From positions 310,001 through 374,000 of the forward strand of contig NC_014934.1 of assembly GCF_000186265.1 (NCBI RefSeq): a DNA stretch of 64,000 nt, given 5' to 3'. The notes beneath the pieces were generated by a model that was given only the letters and a program-made list of their open reading frames with translations, ran no database searches and was not told the origin of the DNA. Of this stretch, positions 9,408-18,786 are shown one piece after another. The stretch is from Cellulophaga algicola DSM 14237. GTDB taxonomy: Bacteria; Bacteroidota; Bacteroidia; Flavobacteriales; Flavobacteriaceae. Numbering within the stretch: position 1 is the first letter of the stretch; each line of letters opens with the position of its first letter. The translations under genes were made by a program, and so were the position numbers.

Positions 9408-10577
9408 TTACTTTCTTTCATAGTCTAAGAATTTATTAATTTCAAACTCACCATCTAAAATTCTTGCTTTAAAAACATATTTACCCGCTTGGGGCATAAA
9501 AATACGTGGTGTTGTAGTATTGGGATTATTATTTTCGAACACAGAATTGGCAGGGCCTTCCACTTGCTCCCACATTATTTCCGGACTAATGGCATCTTTA
9601 TCCTCGTCAGTAATCACTGCCGTAATTGCAAGACTGTTATCCGTTTTTGAGTACGTATAATCAATAGTAATAGTTGGAGGTGTATTTATTGCAGAAACTA
9701 GAGCATTGGTGTCATTTGCAAAGCGTTGTTCATCCTCAATACCTGCTGCCCAAAGTACAATACGTTGTGCAAATACGCTATTATCGGAATGACTTAAACG
9801 GGTACCAGCCCCCGCATTCCAAAACAAATTACGATCAAAAACACCTATTACTCTACCTTTACCTATTTCTGCTATTGCTAAAGCTACATCTGTATTCTCA
9901 TTAAATTCACCATCATTTGAATTTACAACTAACCTACCGCCTAATCCGCCTTCTTGCGCTTTAGCTAAAATTACTGCCGGTTTAGAAACACGAACAAAAC
10001 TTACGCCTTCTCCCCTAAAAGCAACGCCTTTATGTTTATTGTTTTTATTAATAAAATGATCTTGTGTATACTCATTCACCAAATAGTTTCCAGCACCATT
10101 GTCAGTCAAAAAATACATACCGAATTGCTCCATTAAAACATTGTCAGAAATTCGCCCCACCTCATTATCCACACCTACAATGCTATACTCTCCACCAAAT
10201 CCACTATCAGACCAGGTAATTACTCCGCCTCCATTTTTCACCCAACGTTTTAAGGCTTTAGCTTCTGCTTCGACAAAAACTCGCTGATTAGAGCCTAAAA
10301 TTAAAACATCAATCGATTTTAAAAATTCGACATTAATTACGATTTCTTGATCGTAAACTTCGCTTACAGTACACTCAACAGCTTCCAATGCTTTTTTAAA
10401 ACCGCTCATCCCTAAATCTCCTTCATCATTCAAACGCATTTGGTGAAATGGTTCTTTATTTCCGGAGGGTAACGTACCATCTGCAGCAACATCTCCATAT
10501 ACATAAACTATATTTTGTGCATCTACAGCAAGAGAACAAATTAAACTTATAGCTAATAAAATTATTTTTCTTTTCAT
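9408..10577 (-). CDS. Secreted ThuA/GATase-like protein with C-terminal PKD-like domain
   Basis: A 389-residue exported protein (signal peptide MKRKIILLAISLICSLAVDA). Residues 22-270 look like a class I glutamine-amidotransferase-like flavodoxin fold: NIVYVYGDVA, IDVLILGSNQRV, a helix, then WVKNGGGVITWSD, and GKGRVIGVFDRNLFWN near the end. The usual nucleophile cysteine of active amidotransferases is not seen, so a binding role is plausible. Residues 295-385 form an Ig/PKD-like strand-rich domain (PPTITIDYTYS, MPQAGKYVFKARILDGE). The exact family is not certain. It precedes the SMP-30 gene by about 10 bp and sits among xylan genes, which suggests carbohydrate binding or processing. Confidence 0.65.
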   Translation of the reverse strand: MKRKIILLAISLICSLAVDAQNIVYVYGDVAADGTLPSGNKEPFHQMRLNDEGDLGMSGFKKALEAVECTVSEVYDQEIVINVEFLKSIDVLILGSNQRVFVEAEAKALKRWVKNGGGVITWSDSGFGGEYSIVGVDNEVGRISDNVLMEQFGMYFLTDNGAGNYLVNEYTQDHFINKNNKHKGVAFRGEGVSFVRVSKPAVILAKAQEGGLGGRLVVNSNDGEFNENTDVALAIAEIGKGRVIGVFDRNLFWNAGAGTRLSHSDNSVFAQRIVLWAAGIEDEQRFANDTNALVSAINTPPTITIDYTYSKTDNSLAITAVITDEDKDAISPEIMWEQVEGPANSVFENNNPNTTTPRIFMPQAGKYVFKARILDGEFEINKFLDYERK

Positions 10578-10995
10578 ATATTTATTTTTAGTGATCCATT
10601 ATTAATCGTTTATTTTATTTTTTTCATTAAAAGAGAGTATTCAGATTACGCAACTCAACAACTAAAATGCGAGTAAGTACCCTTCGACTTATTCTTAAAT
10701 TTTTTTCCATAATAGGGTATAGATCATAGGTTGGTAATATCTCTGATTTAAAAGCTTTCCTCGCTGTTCTTTCAATCGCCAGATTTACAGCTGATAATTT
10801 CGAAGCTGTGAGTGATAATTTGACCATAGAATATTATTACTTTTTTCATTCTATTAATTGAATGAATTTTTATTAGAATTTCATCTAAAATGATTCATTT
10901 ACAGATGATTAAGCACTATTAAAATACTTAAAGCATTGTTATAGAAATATCGGACGTATAAACTTTTAATACTTTGCAAACATTCAAAGCACCAA
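10578..10995. other. 418-bp intergenic region
   Basis: It separates two minus-strand genes. A 66-codon open frame (10627-10827, minus) has no signal peptide, no recognised motif and no close neighbour spacing, so I do not call it a gene; a decayed fragment is possible. The rest is AT-rich without a convincing hairpin. Confidence 0.4.
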
Positions 10996-13296
10996 TTAGA
11001 ACCTATACGTATAAATTGCTTTTACCACTCCAACTTCTTGTAAGGTTGTAAGCCTTCTAGCTAAAGTTTCACTATTTAACCAATTATGGTTGTAAACAAA
11101 AAAGATATCTGTACCAGGTGTAATAATCCATCTAAATCTCGTATTTGTTCCAAGAACCTCGCTTACATCATCAAACTGAATGTTTGAGGAAATTGAAATA
11201 TCAGGTGTAAAATCAAGACCAAGATCTAACTGGAATAAATTGGTATTAAACCCACTATTCATTGCAGATACTTTGGTATGCGTATACCCACTGCTTAGAT
11301 TAATACCAGGTGCTGGACGAATGGTTAAACCCAATACTAAACTGGAAATATCACCAGTCCAAAAACCCCCAGCTTCATAAGCAATTGAGCCCGATATCTT
11401 ACGAAAGGATGCAGAAGATGCCTCAATTTCGTAACCCCAATTTACATATTCCCCTAAAGGCACGACAACAGAACTATCATTGAGTATGTCAAAATCTTCG
11501 TTAAGGTATTCAAAGCTCCTAGATACTTGAACACCTAATTTATCACCAGATTCAAACCGGATAGTTCCCAAATTAAACCCTAAATATTCGGTAAGAGGTT
11601 TGTTTCCCAATGAAGTCAGATATTCATATTCAATACCCCATTCTATTTCTCTAATTAATTTGCTCTTATCAAACAGCGGAGCGTATTTTATTCCTGGTTG
11701 TAACCTTTTAAAACCATTACGTTGGTTGAACCCAACGGCTGGATCATACTCATCGCCAAATTCCCTATACGAAACATTTCCAGACCACGGTTTGTTGGGA
11801 AAATTAAGACGAAACCCCCTAACTGATCTATCTGATATAGAAGTGAAATTATCTGAGGGGGAAGCGGGATTGTGGGCAACAAAAAAGGCGGAAAGTTGCA
11901 GCCTCTTATTGCCCAAGAATTCTGAAGTACTTAAGTTTAGATCAGCACCCCATGTCTTCCTATCTTGAACCGGGTTACTTAATACGATATCGTCTTCGGT
12001 ACTTCTATGAGTATATATTACGCCGATAGAGCTTTCCTTCCAGAAATTTCGCCTATACCTACCTATCGTAAAATTTTCTGGATTTAGTTCTCCCATCTTA
12101 CCAGTACGTACGTGTAATAGTGCTATGTTATTCTTACCAACATTTCCTATAATACGACCTCCGTACTTAATAGGTACACGCATCCCATTCACCAGTCCGA
12201 TCCTACGACTAAAATAGGGATCAACACCACTTGATGGTGCGAATTGTAAAATTGAAGATCCCTCTAGAAAAAAATCTCTTTGTTCAGGAAAACGCAACGA
12301 AAAACGAGTAAGATTTATTTGTCGATTGTCTACCTCGGCCTGTGCGAAATCTGTATTATATGTAAAAGAGGCTTTCAATTGAGAAGTAATATTGTAATTA
12401 ATATCAAATCCAAGGTCGGCGGAAGTACTACTGGTAGCCGCATCGTTATCCTTATCATATTCTTTGCTAGACTGGGTAATGGCATAGGGGATTATTTCTA
12501 AACCTAATCCCTGCGATGGATCTGCAAGACCAGTAAGAATACCAGCATTCTGTGGCCTAAACAATCCTTGATTACGACGGTGGCCTGCCCATAATAGCTC
12601 TTCATTTTTGCGACGTATAGTTCTTCGAAAATTAATTCCCCAGGCATCATTTTTAGAATCGAAGTTTATACTGCGAAAGGGAATTCTGATTTCTGCCGAC
12701 CACCCAAAATCACCAATATGGGTCCATGCTTTCCAAATGCCATCCCAGTCTTTGTTAAAGGTTCCACTCTGACCAGGAGAAATGAGGGCATCACCCCGTA
12801 ATCCAAATGGATTAATTTCAAAAAAATAGGCACTTCGCTTGTCCATAAATGTATCAAAAATAAATCCGAAATTATCGTCTGTCTCGAGGGATGCGTCCCT
12901 CTTCTTTTGAAAAGCCTTTATATCTGACGGATTACTATCATAACAAACTACTGCGATATAAATATTTTGGTCATCGAAGGCGATTCTTACTTTTGTTTGC
13001 TCTGTTGGTTGACCTCCTTCTTTAGGTTCTTGCATTAGAAAATCGTCATTGCCTGGAATAGATAACCAAAACTCTTCATCTACAATACCATCCAAATGGA
13101 GCTCGATATCATTGAGTGGATGTGCTATTAGTTCCTTTGAATCATTTTCATTAGTACCGTCCTGACCAAATCCTAGAATAGGAAGCATACATATAGGTAT
13201 TAAATTAATAGTACCTATCAGAATTTTTGTAAAGCGGTTTTCAAATTTTTGTGCATTTCTATTTATTTTAAAGGCCAAATTATTGTGCTGGTGCAT
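10996..13296 (-). CDS. DUF5916 outer-membrane protein with CBM9-like N-terminal domain
   Basis: About 766 residues from the ATG at 13296. Earlier in-frame starts would overlap the upstream ThuA gene; this start gives a long n-region and a hydrophobic stretch ILIGTINLIPICMLPILGFG. An N-terminal CBM9/DOMON-like beta-sandwich follows (LDGIVDEEFW, VRIAFDDQNIYIAVVCYDS, FGFIFDTFMDKRSAYFFEIN). The remainder is long amphipathic strands ending in aromatic residues (VKAIYTYRF at the C-terminus), as expected for an outer-membrane beta-barrel. The DUF5916 family is common in Bacteroidota and often lies beside carbohydrate-active genes, but its function is unproven. It may bind oligosaccharides at the cell surface. 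Confidence 0.82.
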   Translation of the reverse strand: MHQHNNLAFKINRNAQKFENRFTKILIGTINLIPICMLPILGFGQDGTNENDSKELIAHPLNDIELHLDGIVDEEFWLSIPGNDDFLMQEPKEGGQPTEQTKVRIAFDDQNIYIAVVCYDSNPSDIKAFQKKRDASLETDDNFGFIFDTFMDKRSAYFFEINPFGLRGDALISPGQSGTFNKDWDGIWKAWTHIGDFGWSAEIRIPFRSINFDSKNDAWGINFRRTIRRKNEELLWAGHRRNQGLFRPQNAGILTGLADPSQGLGLEIIPYAITQSSKEYDKDNDAATSSTSADLGFDINYNITSQLKASFTYNTDFAQAEVDNRQINLTRFSLRFPEQRDFFLEGSSILQFAPSSGVDPYFSRRIGLVNGMRVPIKYGGRIIGNVGKNNIALLHVRTGKMGELNPENFTIGRYRRNFWKESSIGVIYTHRSTEDDIVLSNPVQDRKTWGADLNLSTSEFLGNKRLQLSAFFVAHNPASPSDNFTSISDRSVRGFRLNFPNKPWSGNVSYREFGDEYDPAVGFNQRNGFKRLQPGIKYAPLFDKSKLIREIEWGIEYEYLTSLGNKPLTEYLGFNLGTIRFESGDKLGVQVSRSFEYLNEDFDILNDSSVVVPLGEYVNWGYEIEASSASFRKISGSIAYEAGGFWTGDISSLVLGLTIRPAPGINLSSGYTHTKVSAMNSGFNTNLFQLDLGLDFTPDISISSNIQFDDVSEVLGTNTRFRWIITPGTDIFFVYNHNWLNSETLARRLTTLQEVGVVKAIYTYRF

Positions 13297-13378
13297 AATT
13301 AATTTAAGAGTTTGATTGAATACTACAGGACTAACAATAGATGAAAAATATTTTTTATTTCCTTTATTCTCAATTGAA

Positions 13379-14131
13379 TTAATCTCCTTTAAGCCAATAA
13401 ATAGCTCCAAAAATGTGGTCTAAAAAGTTTTTGTCTTTAAATGATTCTGGTTTATGCCCCAAAGCGGTATAAAACGATCTTCCTCCTTCATACTCTTGAT
13501 ACCATGAAATGGGATGTTTCTCTCCCATTCCTTTTAAAGGAATGTCATCATAACCAGCAGTAAAATCATAAGAAGCTTCATCAACTGTCATTAGAATAGT
13601 AAGTTTATCTAAATTCATGTTTTCGAAGTTATACCACTCATCACTACGAAGCCATTTCTTTGGTAGATGCCATGTTGCCGAAAAATCTTTATCCTCTACG
13701 TTTACAATTGCGGCTTGTAATTTTGGGTGATTCACAAATTTCGCTCCAACAAGACCGTCAAACCAAGTATTATCGTTTTCGCCATCTGCTGTTCCGTGTA
13801 TACCTAAAAAACCTCCCCCACGCTTCATAAATGCTTTTAAAGCGATCATGTGTTTTGGCATTAAATAATTTGCATTGGCGTTCATAAAAATTACCACATC
13901 ATATGCTGGTAATTTCTCAATAAGATCATTGGGTCTTTGTGTCCAATCAAAAATAAACTGATTTTCTGTTGCCATTTCTTCAAAAGCTTGAACAGCAACA
14001 GGAATGCTATTGTAATGCCAATCATCATGTTGGGTGAACAATAAAACACTAAACTGATCTTGAGCACTCGTTTTAATCATTGTAAAAAATATTATAGTTA
14101 ATAACAGATACTTTATTGTTAAGAATTTCAT
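13379..14131 (-). CDS. ThuA-like domain secreted protein
   Basis: About 250 residues from the ATG at 14131, which opens a clean signal peptide (MKFLTIKYLLLTIIFFTMIK, cleavage after TSAQ). ThuA hallmarks are VLLFTQHDDWHYNSIP, YDVVIFMNAN, FMKRGGGFLGIHGTADG and the C-terminal ISWYQEYEGGRSFYTALGH. ThuA folds like a class I glutamine amidotransferase without the triad. Its first-named member belongs to a trehalose-use operon; secreted copies are frequent in Bacteroidota sugar loci. The role is probably handling of sugars or oligosaccharides in the periplasm. It lies 82 bp upstream of the DUF5916 gene and is likely in the same transcript. Confidence 0.85.
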   Translation of the reverse strand: MKFLTIKYLLLTIIFFTMIKTSAQDQFSVLLFTQHDDWHYNSIPVAVQAFEEMATENQFIFDWTQRPNDLIEKLPAYDVVIFMNANANYLMPKHMIALKAFMKRGGGFLGIHGTADGENDNTWFDGLVGAKFVNHPKLQAAIVNVEDKDFSATWHLPKKWLRSDEWYNFENMNLDKLTILMTVDEASYDFTAGYDDIPLKGMGEKHPISWYQEYEGGRSFYTALGHKPESFKDKNFLDHIFGAIYWLKGD

Positions 14132-14243
14132 CGTAAAACATTTATTTTCATAATTCATATTTTCCCAGACTAAGCCAATGCTTGTCATTGTTACCTAGCT
14201 GTAATCTTAATAGTTCTTCAATCACCTATTATAAAGCTGCCTT

Positions 14244-14480
14244 TTAATGATCTGAAATTGTTTTATGCCACCAATCTTCAATTTCTTTTTCACTTTTATC
14301 AATTGAATAGTAAAAGTCATAGCATTAAAAAAACGCATGCCATTTTTTTCTACTAAACCTTTAACTAAAACCAACTTAATATCAATGTATTTTGATAATT
14401 CTTTTAACTGGTTCTCTTATCTATATGGTGCATTTACCAACAGGCTTTGAGAAATAAAAATGCTTAAAAGTGGACTTGAT
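14244..14480 (-). pseudogene. Decayed C-terminal gene fragment of unknown family
   Basis: On the minus strand a protein-like string reads NAPYR, stop, ENQLKELSKYIDIKLVLVKG, then EKNGMRFFNA. After a one-base frame change it continues YDFYYSIDKSEKEIEDWWHK and TISDH to a TAA at 14244-14246. The internal stop and frameshift, with good composition on both sides, indicate an old gene remnant rather than a working gene. I could not assign a family. It lies between the ThuA and alkaline phosphatase genes. Confidence 0.45.
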
Positions 14481-14563
14481 ACTATTTTAGAGTGCAACAT
14501 TATTTTGAAATTAAAAGCTATAACCATAGGTATAAACTACGATACATGAATAAAAAAAATGTA

Positions 14564-15694
14564 TTACTTGGTATTCTTCCAATTTGTTAGTTCAAATATT
14601 TTATGAAAAATACCGGTGTTTTCATATATCCCATTAAATGCCTCAGAACCTGGACCAAAAGCAAACACCGGAATTAAAGTGGCAGAATGTCCTTTGGTTG
14701 AAAACGTACCTGTAATCTCCTTATAATCGTCATAAGTGGTACCATCTTCTTTTTCCTTTGGGGTAGAGGCTAATGTAAAACCTCCTGTTTCATGATCTGC
14801 AGTTACAATAACCAAAGTATTGCCATCTTTCTCTGCAAAATCTAGCGCTTTACCTACAGCGTCATCAAAATCAATTAATTCAGATATCAAATAATCAGCA
14901 TCATTAGAATGACCTCCCCAATCTACTTGCGAACCTTCTATCATCATAAAAAAACCAGATTTAGCAGCATCTTTATTCAAAAATTCTATACCTAATTCTG
15001 TTGCTTTAGGTAAAAAATCTCCTCGTCCTTTTGCCACCGCATTCATATGCTCTTCGGCTAATAAATAAGCCATTTTAGAATGTTTTTTAATTTCTGAAAA
15101 ACTTCCCAAAGCAGTTGTATCTACCTCAAATCCATTTACTTTTAATTCTGCTAATAAATTTTTCCCATCTTTTCTTTTAGTAAGAAATTGTCTTCCACCA
15201 CCGGCTAAAAAGTCTACATCAGAAGTAACTAAATCTAAAGCAATATCTTCATATTGGCTTCTATGTAAAACATGCGCATAAAAACTAGCTGGAGTGGCAT
15301 GTTGTATTGACGAGGTTGCAATTAATCCGGTTTTAACATGTTGTGGAGCTAAAATCTCTACCAAAGTTTTTAAATGCGAGGAGTCTACAGCAACACCAAC
15401 AGCACCATTGTACGTCTTTTCTCCTGTTGAAAAAGCTGTTGCTCCAGCAGCAGAATCTGTAACATCTTCTGTTGCAGAAGAGGTCTTAATAAGTCCGATT
15501 GACTTAAACCTTGCGTAATTTGGTTTGGTCTTTTTAAAATAAAATGCAGAGGATACTTGAGACAAACCGGTACCATCTGCTATTAAAAGAATAACATTCT
15601 TAGCTTTTGGTCTTAACTCTTCTTTAATAACTGCAGATTTGCAGGAAATTAATGTTACTAAAAGGGCTATAAAAATACTATTTCTATAAATCAT
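14564..15694 (-). CDS. Alkaline phosphatase (PhoA family) lipoprotein
   Basis: A 376-residue PhoA-superfamily enzyme. The lipobox VTLISC places it on a membrane. Key residues: metal-binding D40 in LIADGTG, the nucleophile serine S81 in VTDSAAGATAFSTG, metal ligands in EGSQVDWGGHSND and TADHETGG, and the late histidine in TKGHSATL. It would remove phosphate from monoesters in the periplasm or at the surface, releasing phosphate for uptake. It is somewhat shorter than E. coli PhoA and lacks an obvious crown insertion. Its position in the xylan region may be incidental. Confidence 0.92.
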   Translation of the reverse strand: MIYRNSIFIALLVTLISCKSAVIKEELRPKAKNVILLIADGTGLSQVSSAFYFKKTKPNYARFKSIGLIKTSSATEDVTDSAAGATAFSTGEKTYNGAVGVAVDSSHLKTLVEILAPQHVKTGLIATSSIQHATPASFYAHVLHRSQYEDIALDLVTSDVDFLAGGGRQFLTKRKDGKNLLAELKVNGFEVDTTALGSFSEIKKHSKMAYLLAEEHMNAVAKGRGDFLPKATELGIEFLNKDAAKSGFFMMIEGSQVDWGGHSNDADYLISELIDFDDAVGKALDFAEKDGNTLVIVTADHETGGFTLASTPKEKEDGTTYDDYKEITGTFSTKGHSATLIPVFAFGPGSEAFNGIYENTGIFHKIFELTNWKNTK

Positions 15695-15720
15695 AAATTC
15701 TGTTTTCAGAGTTATTAATA

Positions 15721-15890
15721 TTAAATTATGTTCTTGTTTTTAAACCAATAATAAACGGCTTTGTTTGTCCTTTTTTTTAACTGATAAAGTTGTGTACATC
15801 CCATAAATTACACCTACAAAACCGTGAACTTTTAAGTACTTAAAAAAGTAGCGTCTACTTTTTTATTTATCAATTGTCAATCTTCATTAT
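15721..15890 (-). pseudogene. Decayed remnant of a second GH43 C-terminus
   Basis: Minus-strand sequence matches the end of the intact GH43 gene at 17105-18784 across two frame changes. The remnant reads VDATFLST, then GFVGVIYGMYTTL, then NKAVYYWFKNKNII and stop. The intact gene has VDARFLST, GFVGTIYGMYSTSL and NTAEYDWFETENLNKL. Similarity at the DNA level is also visible. It shows that the cluster once held another GH43-type gene or a duplicated copy. Confidence 0.65.
15842..15864. terminator. Intrinsic terminator-like hairpin
   Basis: A perfect 10-bp stem, AAAAAAGTAG and CTACTTTTTT, closes a 3-nt loop and works in both directions. It lies downstream of the minus-strand GH26-like gene and would end the GH10-GH43-GH26 transcript before the phosphatase gene. 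It arose inside the decayed GH43 fragment. Confidence 0.65.
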
Positions 15891-16007
15891 TTATCCGCGC
15901 ACCGGACTACTATCTTAATCTATCTTCTTAAGAAAAAAACCTATTTTTTCTTTAAGTAGCAGCAACAAATCACTAAAAATCTAGACCTAGATATAGTTTA
16001 TCTCTAC

Positions 16008-16997
16008 TTATTTATTTTCCAGGTGAATAAATATTGGGTTCTCCATTTTCATTTTATAAGCCTTCAATACAAACGTATTTTTTTCTATACGGGCATCTTT
16101 CCAATCATGCCATTGAAAACCAATTTTATTAGACCAATAGATCCAATCCCAATTGATGTAGCAAAATGCTTTTATTCCTGGGTTATCATATAACATTTCA
16201 AAAAAAGGATTGAACCATTTATCCCAAGAAATTTCACCATCTAAGACTCCAACATAGCGTGGGGTGGATTCGCCAATCATCACTGGTTTTTCATGAATAT
16301 GGGCACTATCAAAAAAGTTTTGTAAACCAATATGATCAAATTCTTCAGGGCTAAAAATATCAATACCCCACCAATCTACATATTGGTCACCAGGATAATA
16401 TGCCATTAGCTTTTCAAGACTCATAAAATTTGCAGAGCCACCTCCAGAACACCAAACTGTAGCCGATTTTATATTCTTTTCTTTAAATGCCTTTGAAATA
16501 ATTAGGAATACTTTTTTAAAACTTTCAGGAGAATATCCATTCCAATCGCCCTCAAACTCGTACCCTATTCTGGTAAAGGAAGGTCTGTCTAAATCCAAAA
16601 GTACTTTATAGAATGCTTGTAATTGTTTGTCATATTTTCCATCAGCTACGTCTGTATCTAAACCTGCCCCAGTATCCTTACCTCCTGTAAATCCTAAACC
16701 AATTTGAGGCATTATCCCTTTGGGCAAACTATCTAAAACATGTTTTAAATCTTTTCCCCAAGATTCAATCTTTTTTACTGGTGCGGTTATATTAACATAA
16801 GTCATATATATAGCAGGCATCTTGCTTTGACCAACGGCATTTACATAATCCTGAAACCCATTTTTATCCTGACCAGCACCGTGATAAATTCCTATTTCTG
16901 GTTCGTATTTAGCATTATAATTAAAACGGGGGATAACCTCTTGGCTAAATCCATTTTGCAAAAACAACAACAGAACAATTAAACTTATTTTATGCAT
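16008..16997 (-). CDS. Secreted TIM-barrel glycoside hydrolase, GH26-like
   Basis: A 329-residue exported protein (signal peptide MHKISLIVLLLFLQNGFSQ). The mature part looks like a (beta/alpha)8 barrel with two candidate catalytic glutamates: one in RIGYEFEGDWNGYSPESFKK, in the place where GH26 enzymes carry their acid/base, and one in PVMIGESTPRYVG at the end of a later strand, the place of the nucleophile. WWGIDIFSPEE and CYINWDWIYWS add the aromatic residues of a sugar cleft. Known GH26 activities include beta-mannanase and beta-1,3-xylanase. Since it sits beside GH43 and GH10 genes, a role on xylan is favoured, but the family assignment is tentative. Confidence 0.6.
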   Translation of the reverse strand: MHKISLIVLLLFLQNGFSQEVIPRFNYNAKYEPEIGIYHGAGQDKNGFQDYVNAVGQSKMPAIYMTYVNITAPVKKIESWGKDLKHVLDSLPKGIMPQIGLGFTGGKDTGAGLDTDVADGKYDKQLQAFYKVLLDLDRPSFTRIGYEFEGDWNGYSPESFKKVFLIISKAFKEKNIKSATVWCSGGGSANFMSLEKLMAYYPGDQYVDWWGIDIFSPEEFDHIGLQNFFDSAHIHEKPVMIGESTPRYVGVLDGEISWDKWFNPFFEMLYDNPGIKAFCYINWDWIYWSNKIGFQWHDWKDARIEKNTFVLKAYKMKMENPIFIHLENK

Positions 16998-17104
16998 AAC
17001 TGATAAACCTCTTAATTATATAATTTTTTAAATTTGTTTTCAATACGATTTGAAAAACAACATAACACACCAATTTGTAAGCATTTTAAACACTAGCTTA
17101 CAGC

Positions 17105-18784
17105 TTACAATTTGTTTAAATTCTCTGTTTCAAACCAATCATACTCAGCCGTATTTTCACATGTAACCCCTAATGAAGTTGAATACATTCCGTAAATGGT
17201 TCCTACAAATCCGCCAGCTACCTTAGTGCTTAAAAAGCGTGCATCAACAGTATCCTTTAATAGTTGCCAATTGTTCTCTCCTTCAGCAAACAAAAAACTG
17301 TATGTAGCTCCTTTTGCCTCTATTTTTAATTTAATTGAAGTATTTAATTGAAGCGGTTTTTCAATTAGTAACTCCAAAGTATCTTCCTTAGATTTTAATA
17401 ATTGAATTACAGGTTTATTATCTTTTAAACTCTTACATAAATAGTAATAATGTTGTTCATTTTGAAAAGCAATTAAGCCCGCTTTTTCATTTTCAGAAAC
17501 TGGTTTAAAAGTTAGGTTTGTAGTTACATTCCCAAATAAATGTTTTTGTCTATACCCTATAAAACTTGGGTTTGAAGCACCCGAAGTAGTTTCTGGACGT
17601 GTATGTATCTTTAATTTTCCATTTAAAATTGAATACCATTTTTCTTTTGGAGTTCTTAAAAAAATCCAGTCAAAAGCTAATGAATTCGAATTAAATTCAT
17701 CTTTAAAATCAACATTTCTAGATGTCGTTTTAGTTGCTAATTTAGCTAAGGATATTTTATAATTATCTTTTACAATATCTCCTTCTAAATCAAAAATAGG
17801 CCAATCATTTTTCCATTTTACAGGAACCATAAATGTTTCTCTTCCTGTATTAAAATGCCCCTCATTATCGTAAGGTCTACAACCTAGAAAAACGCCCCAC
17901 CAATTTCCATTATTGTCTTCAATAATATCTGCATGACCTGTTGATGTAACTGGATTTTCTCTATTCGCATCCAAATGTCTTTGGGTTAAAATAGGATTAT
18001 CTTTATAACTTACATAAGGCCCTTTTACATTTTTACTTCTAAAAACAACTTCGGAATGCTCATCAGAGGTTCCGCCTTCTGCTGCCATTAAATAGTAATA
18101 TCCGTTTTCTTGATAAATATGAGGTCCTTCAATCCATATGGGCTTATCTTCTGGTTTCGCTCCTTTATTAATAACTATTTGGGCACTGCCGACCACTTTT
18201 AAAGTTTCTAAATCGAATTCGTAAATTTTTATAGTACGATGACCATCATATTCTGGTTTATTATCTGGTGATTCGCTGTTGTAAACGATATATGATTTTC
18301 CATCTTTATCAAAAAAAAGTGATGGGTCTATACCCGAAAGTTCTGGAATCCAATTAGGATTAGACCATGGACCCTCAGGATTTTTAGCGGTAACCACAAA
18401 ATTATTTTCACCTCCAACTAAGGTACAAACCAAGTAATATAAACCTTTGTGATAGTTAATTGCAGGAGCAAAAATACCACTTGAAACATCTAAACCATCT
18501 AAATTTAATTGCTCTGGTCTGTCTAATACGTTTCCTATTTGTTTCCAATTCACTAAATCTGAACTTTTAAATATAGGAATACCAGGAAAATAAGCAAACG
18601 TAGAATTAACCATGTAAAAATCTCCATTAACCTTACAGATACTCGGGTCTGGATAAAAACCTTGTAGAATAGGATTGGAGTATGTACTTGTCTGAGATTT
18701 TATTTGTTGTTTTTCATGACTTTCATTTTTACAATAGGTCATTAAAAATACAGAAACAAATAATAGAAAAACAACCCTTTTCAT
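17105..18784 (-). CDS. GH43 family beta-xylosidase/arabinofuranosidase, probable lipoprotein
   Basis: A 559-residue protein. Its signal peptide ends near C18 (FLMTYCKNE), a relaxed lipobox. Residues 33-330 form a five-bladed GH43 propeller with the three acidic residues in place: base D46 in FYPDPS, pKa-tuning D153 in SGIDPSLF and acid E219 in IWIEGPHIY. Residues 365-555 form a C-terminal concanavalin A-like sandwich usual in xylosidases of this family. It would release xylose or arabinose from xylo-oligosaccharides. It starts 2 bp after the stop of the GH10 gene, so the two are translated from one transcript. A decayed copy of its 3' end lies at 15721-15890. Confidence 0.92.
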   Translation of the reverse strand: MKRVVFLLFVSVFLMTYCKNESHEKQQIKSQTSTYSNPILQGFYPDPSICKVNGDFYMVNSTFAYFPGIPIFKSSDLVNWKQIGNVLDRPEQLNLDGLDVSSGIFAPAINYHKGLYYLVCTLVGGENNFVVTAKNPEGPWSNPNWIPELSGIDPSLFFDKDGKSYIVYNSESPDNKPEYDGHRTIKIYEFDLETLKVVGSAQIVINKGAKPEDKPIWIEGPHIYQENGYYYLMAAEGGTSDEHSEVVFRSKNVKGPYVSYKDNPILTQRHLDANRENPVTSTGHADIIEDNNGNWWGVFLGCRPYDNEGHFNTGRETFMVPVKWKNDWPIFDLEGDIVKDNYKISLAKLATKTTSRNVDFKDEFNSNSLAFDWIFLRTPKEKWYSILNGKLKIHTRPETTSGASNPSFIGYRQKHLFGNVTTNLTFKPVSENEKAGLIAFQNEQHYYYLCKSLKDNKPVIQLLKSKEDTLELLIEKPLQLNTSIKLKIEAKGATYSFLFAEGENNWQLLKDTVDARFLSTKVAGGFVGTIYGMYSTSLGVTCENTAEYDWFETENLNKL

Positions 18785-18786
18785 AT

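Noticed and set aside
10627-10827. 66-codon minus-strand open frame
   Set aside because: No motif, no signal and no operon spacing; it could be a gene remnant but cannot be supported.
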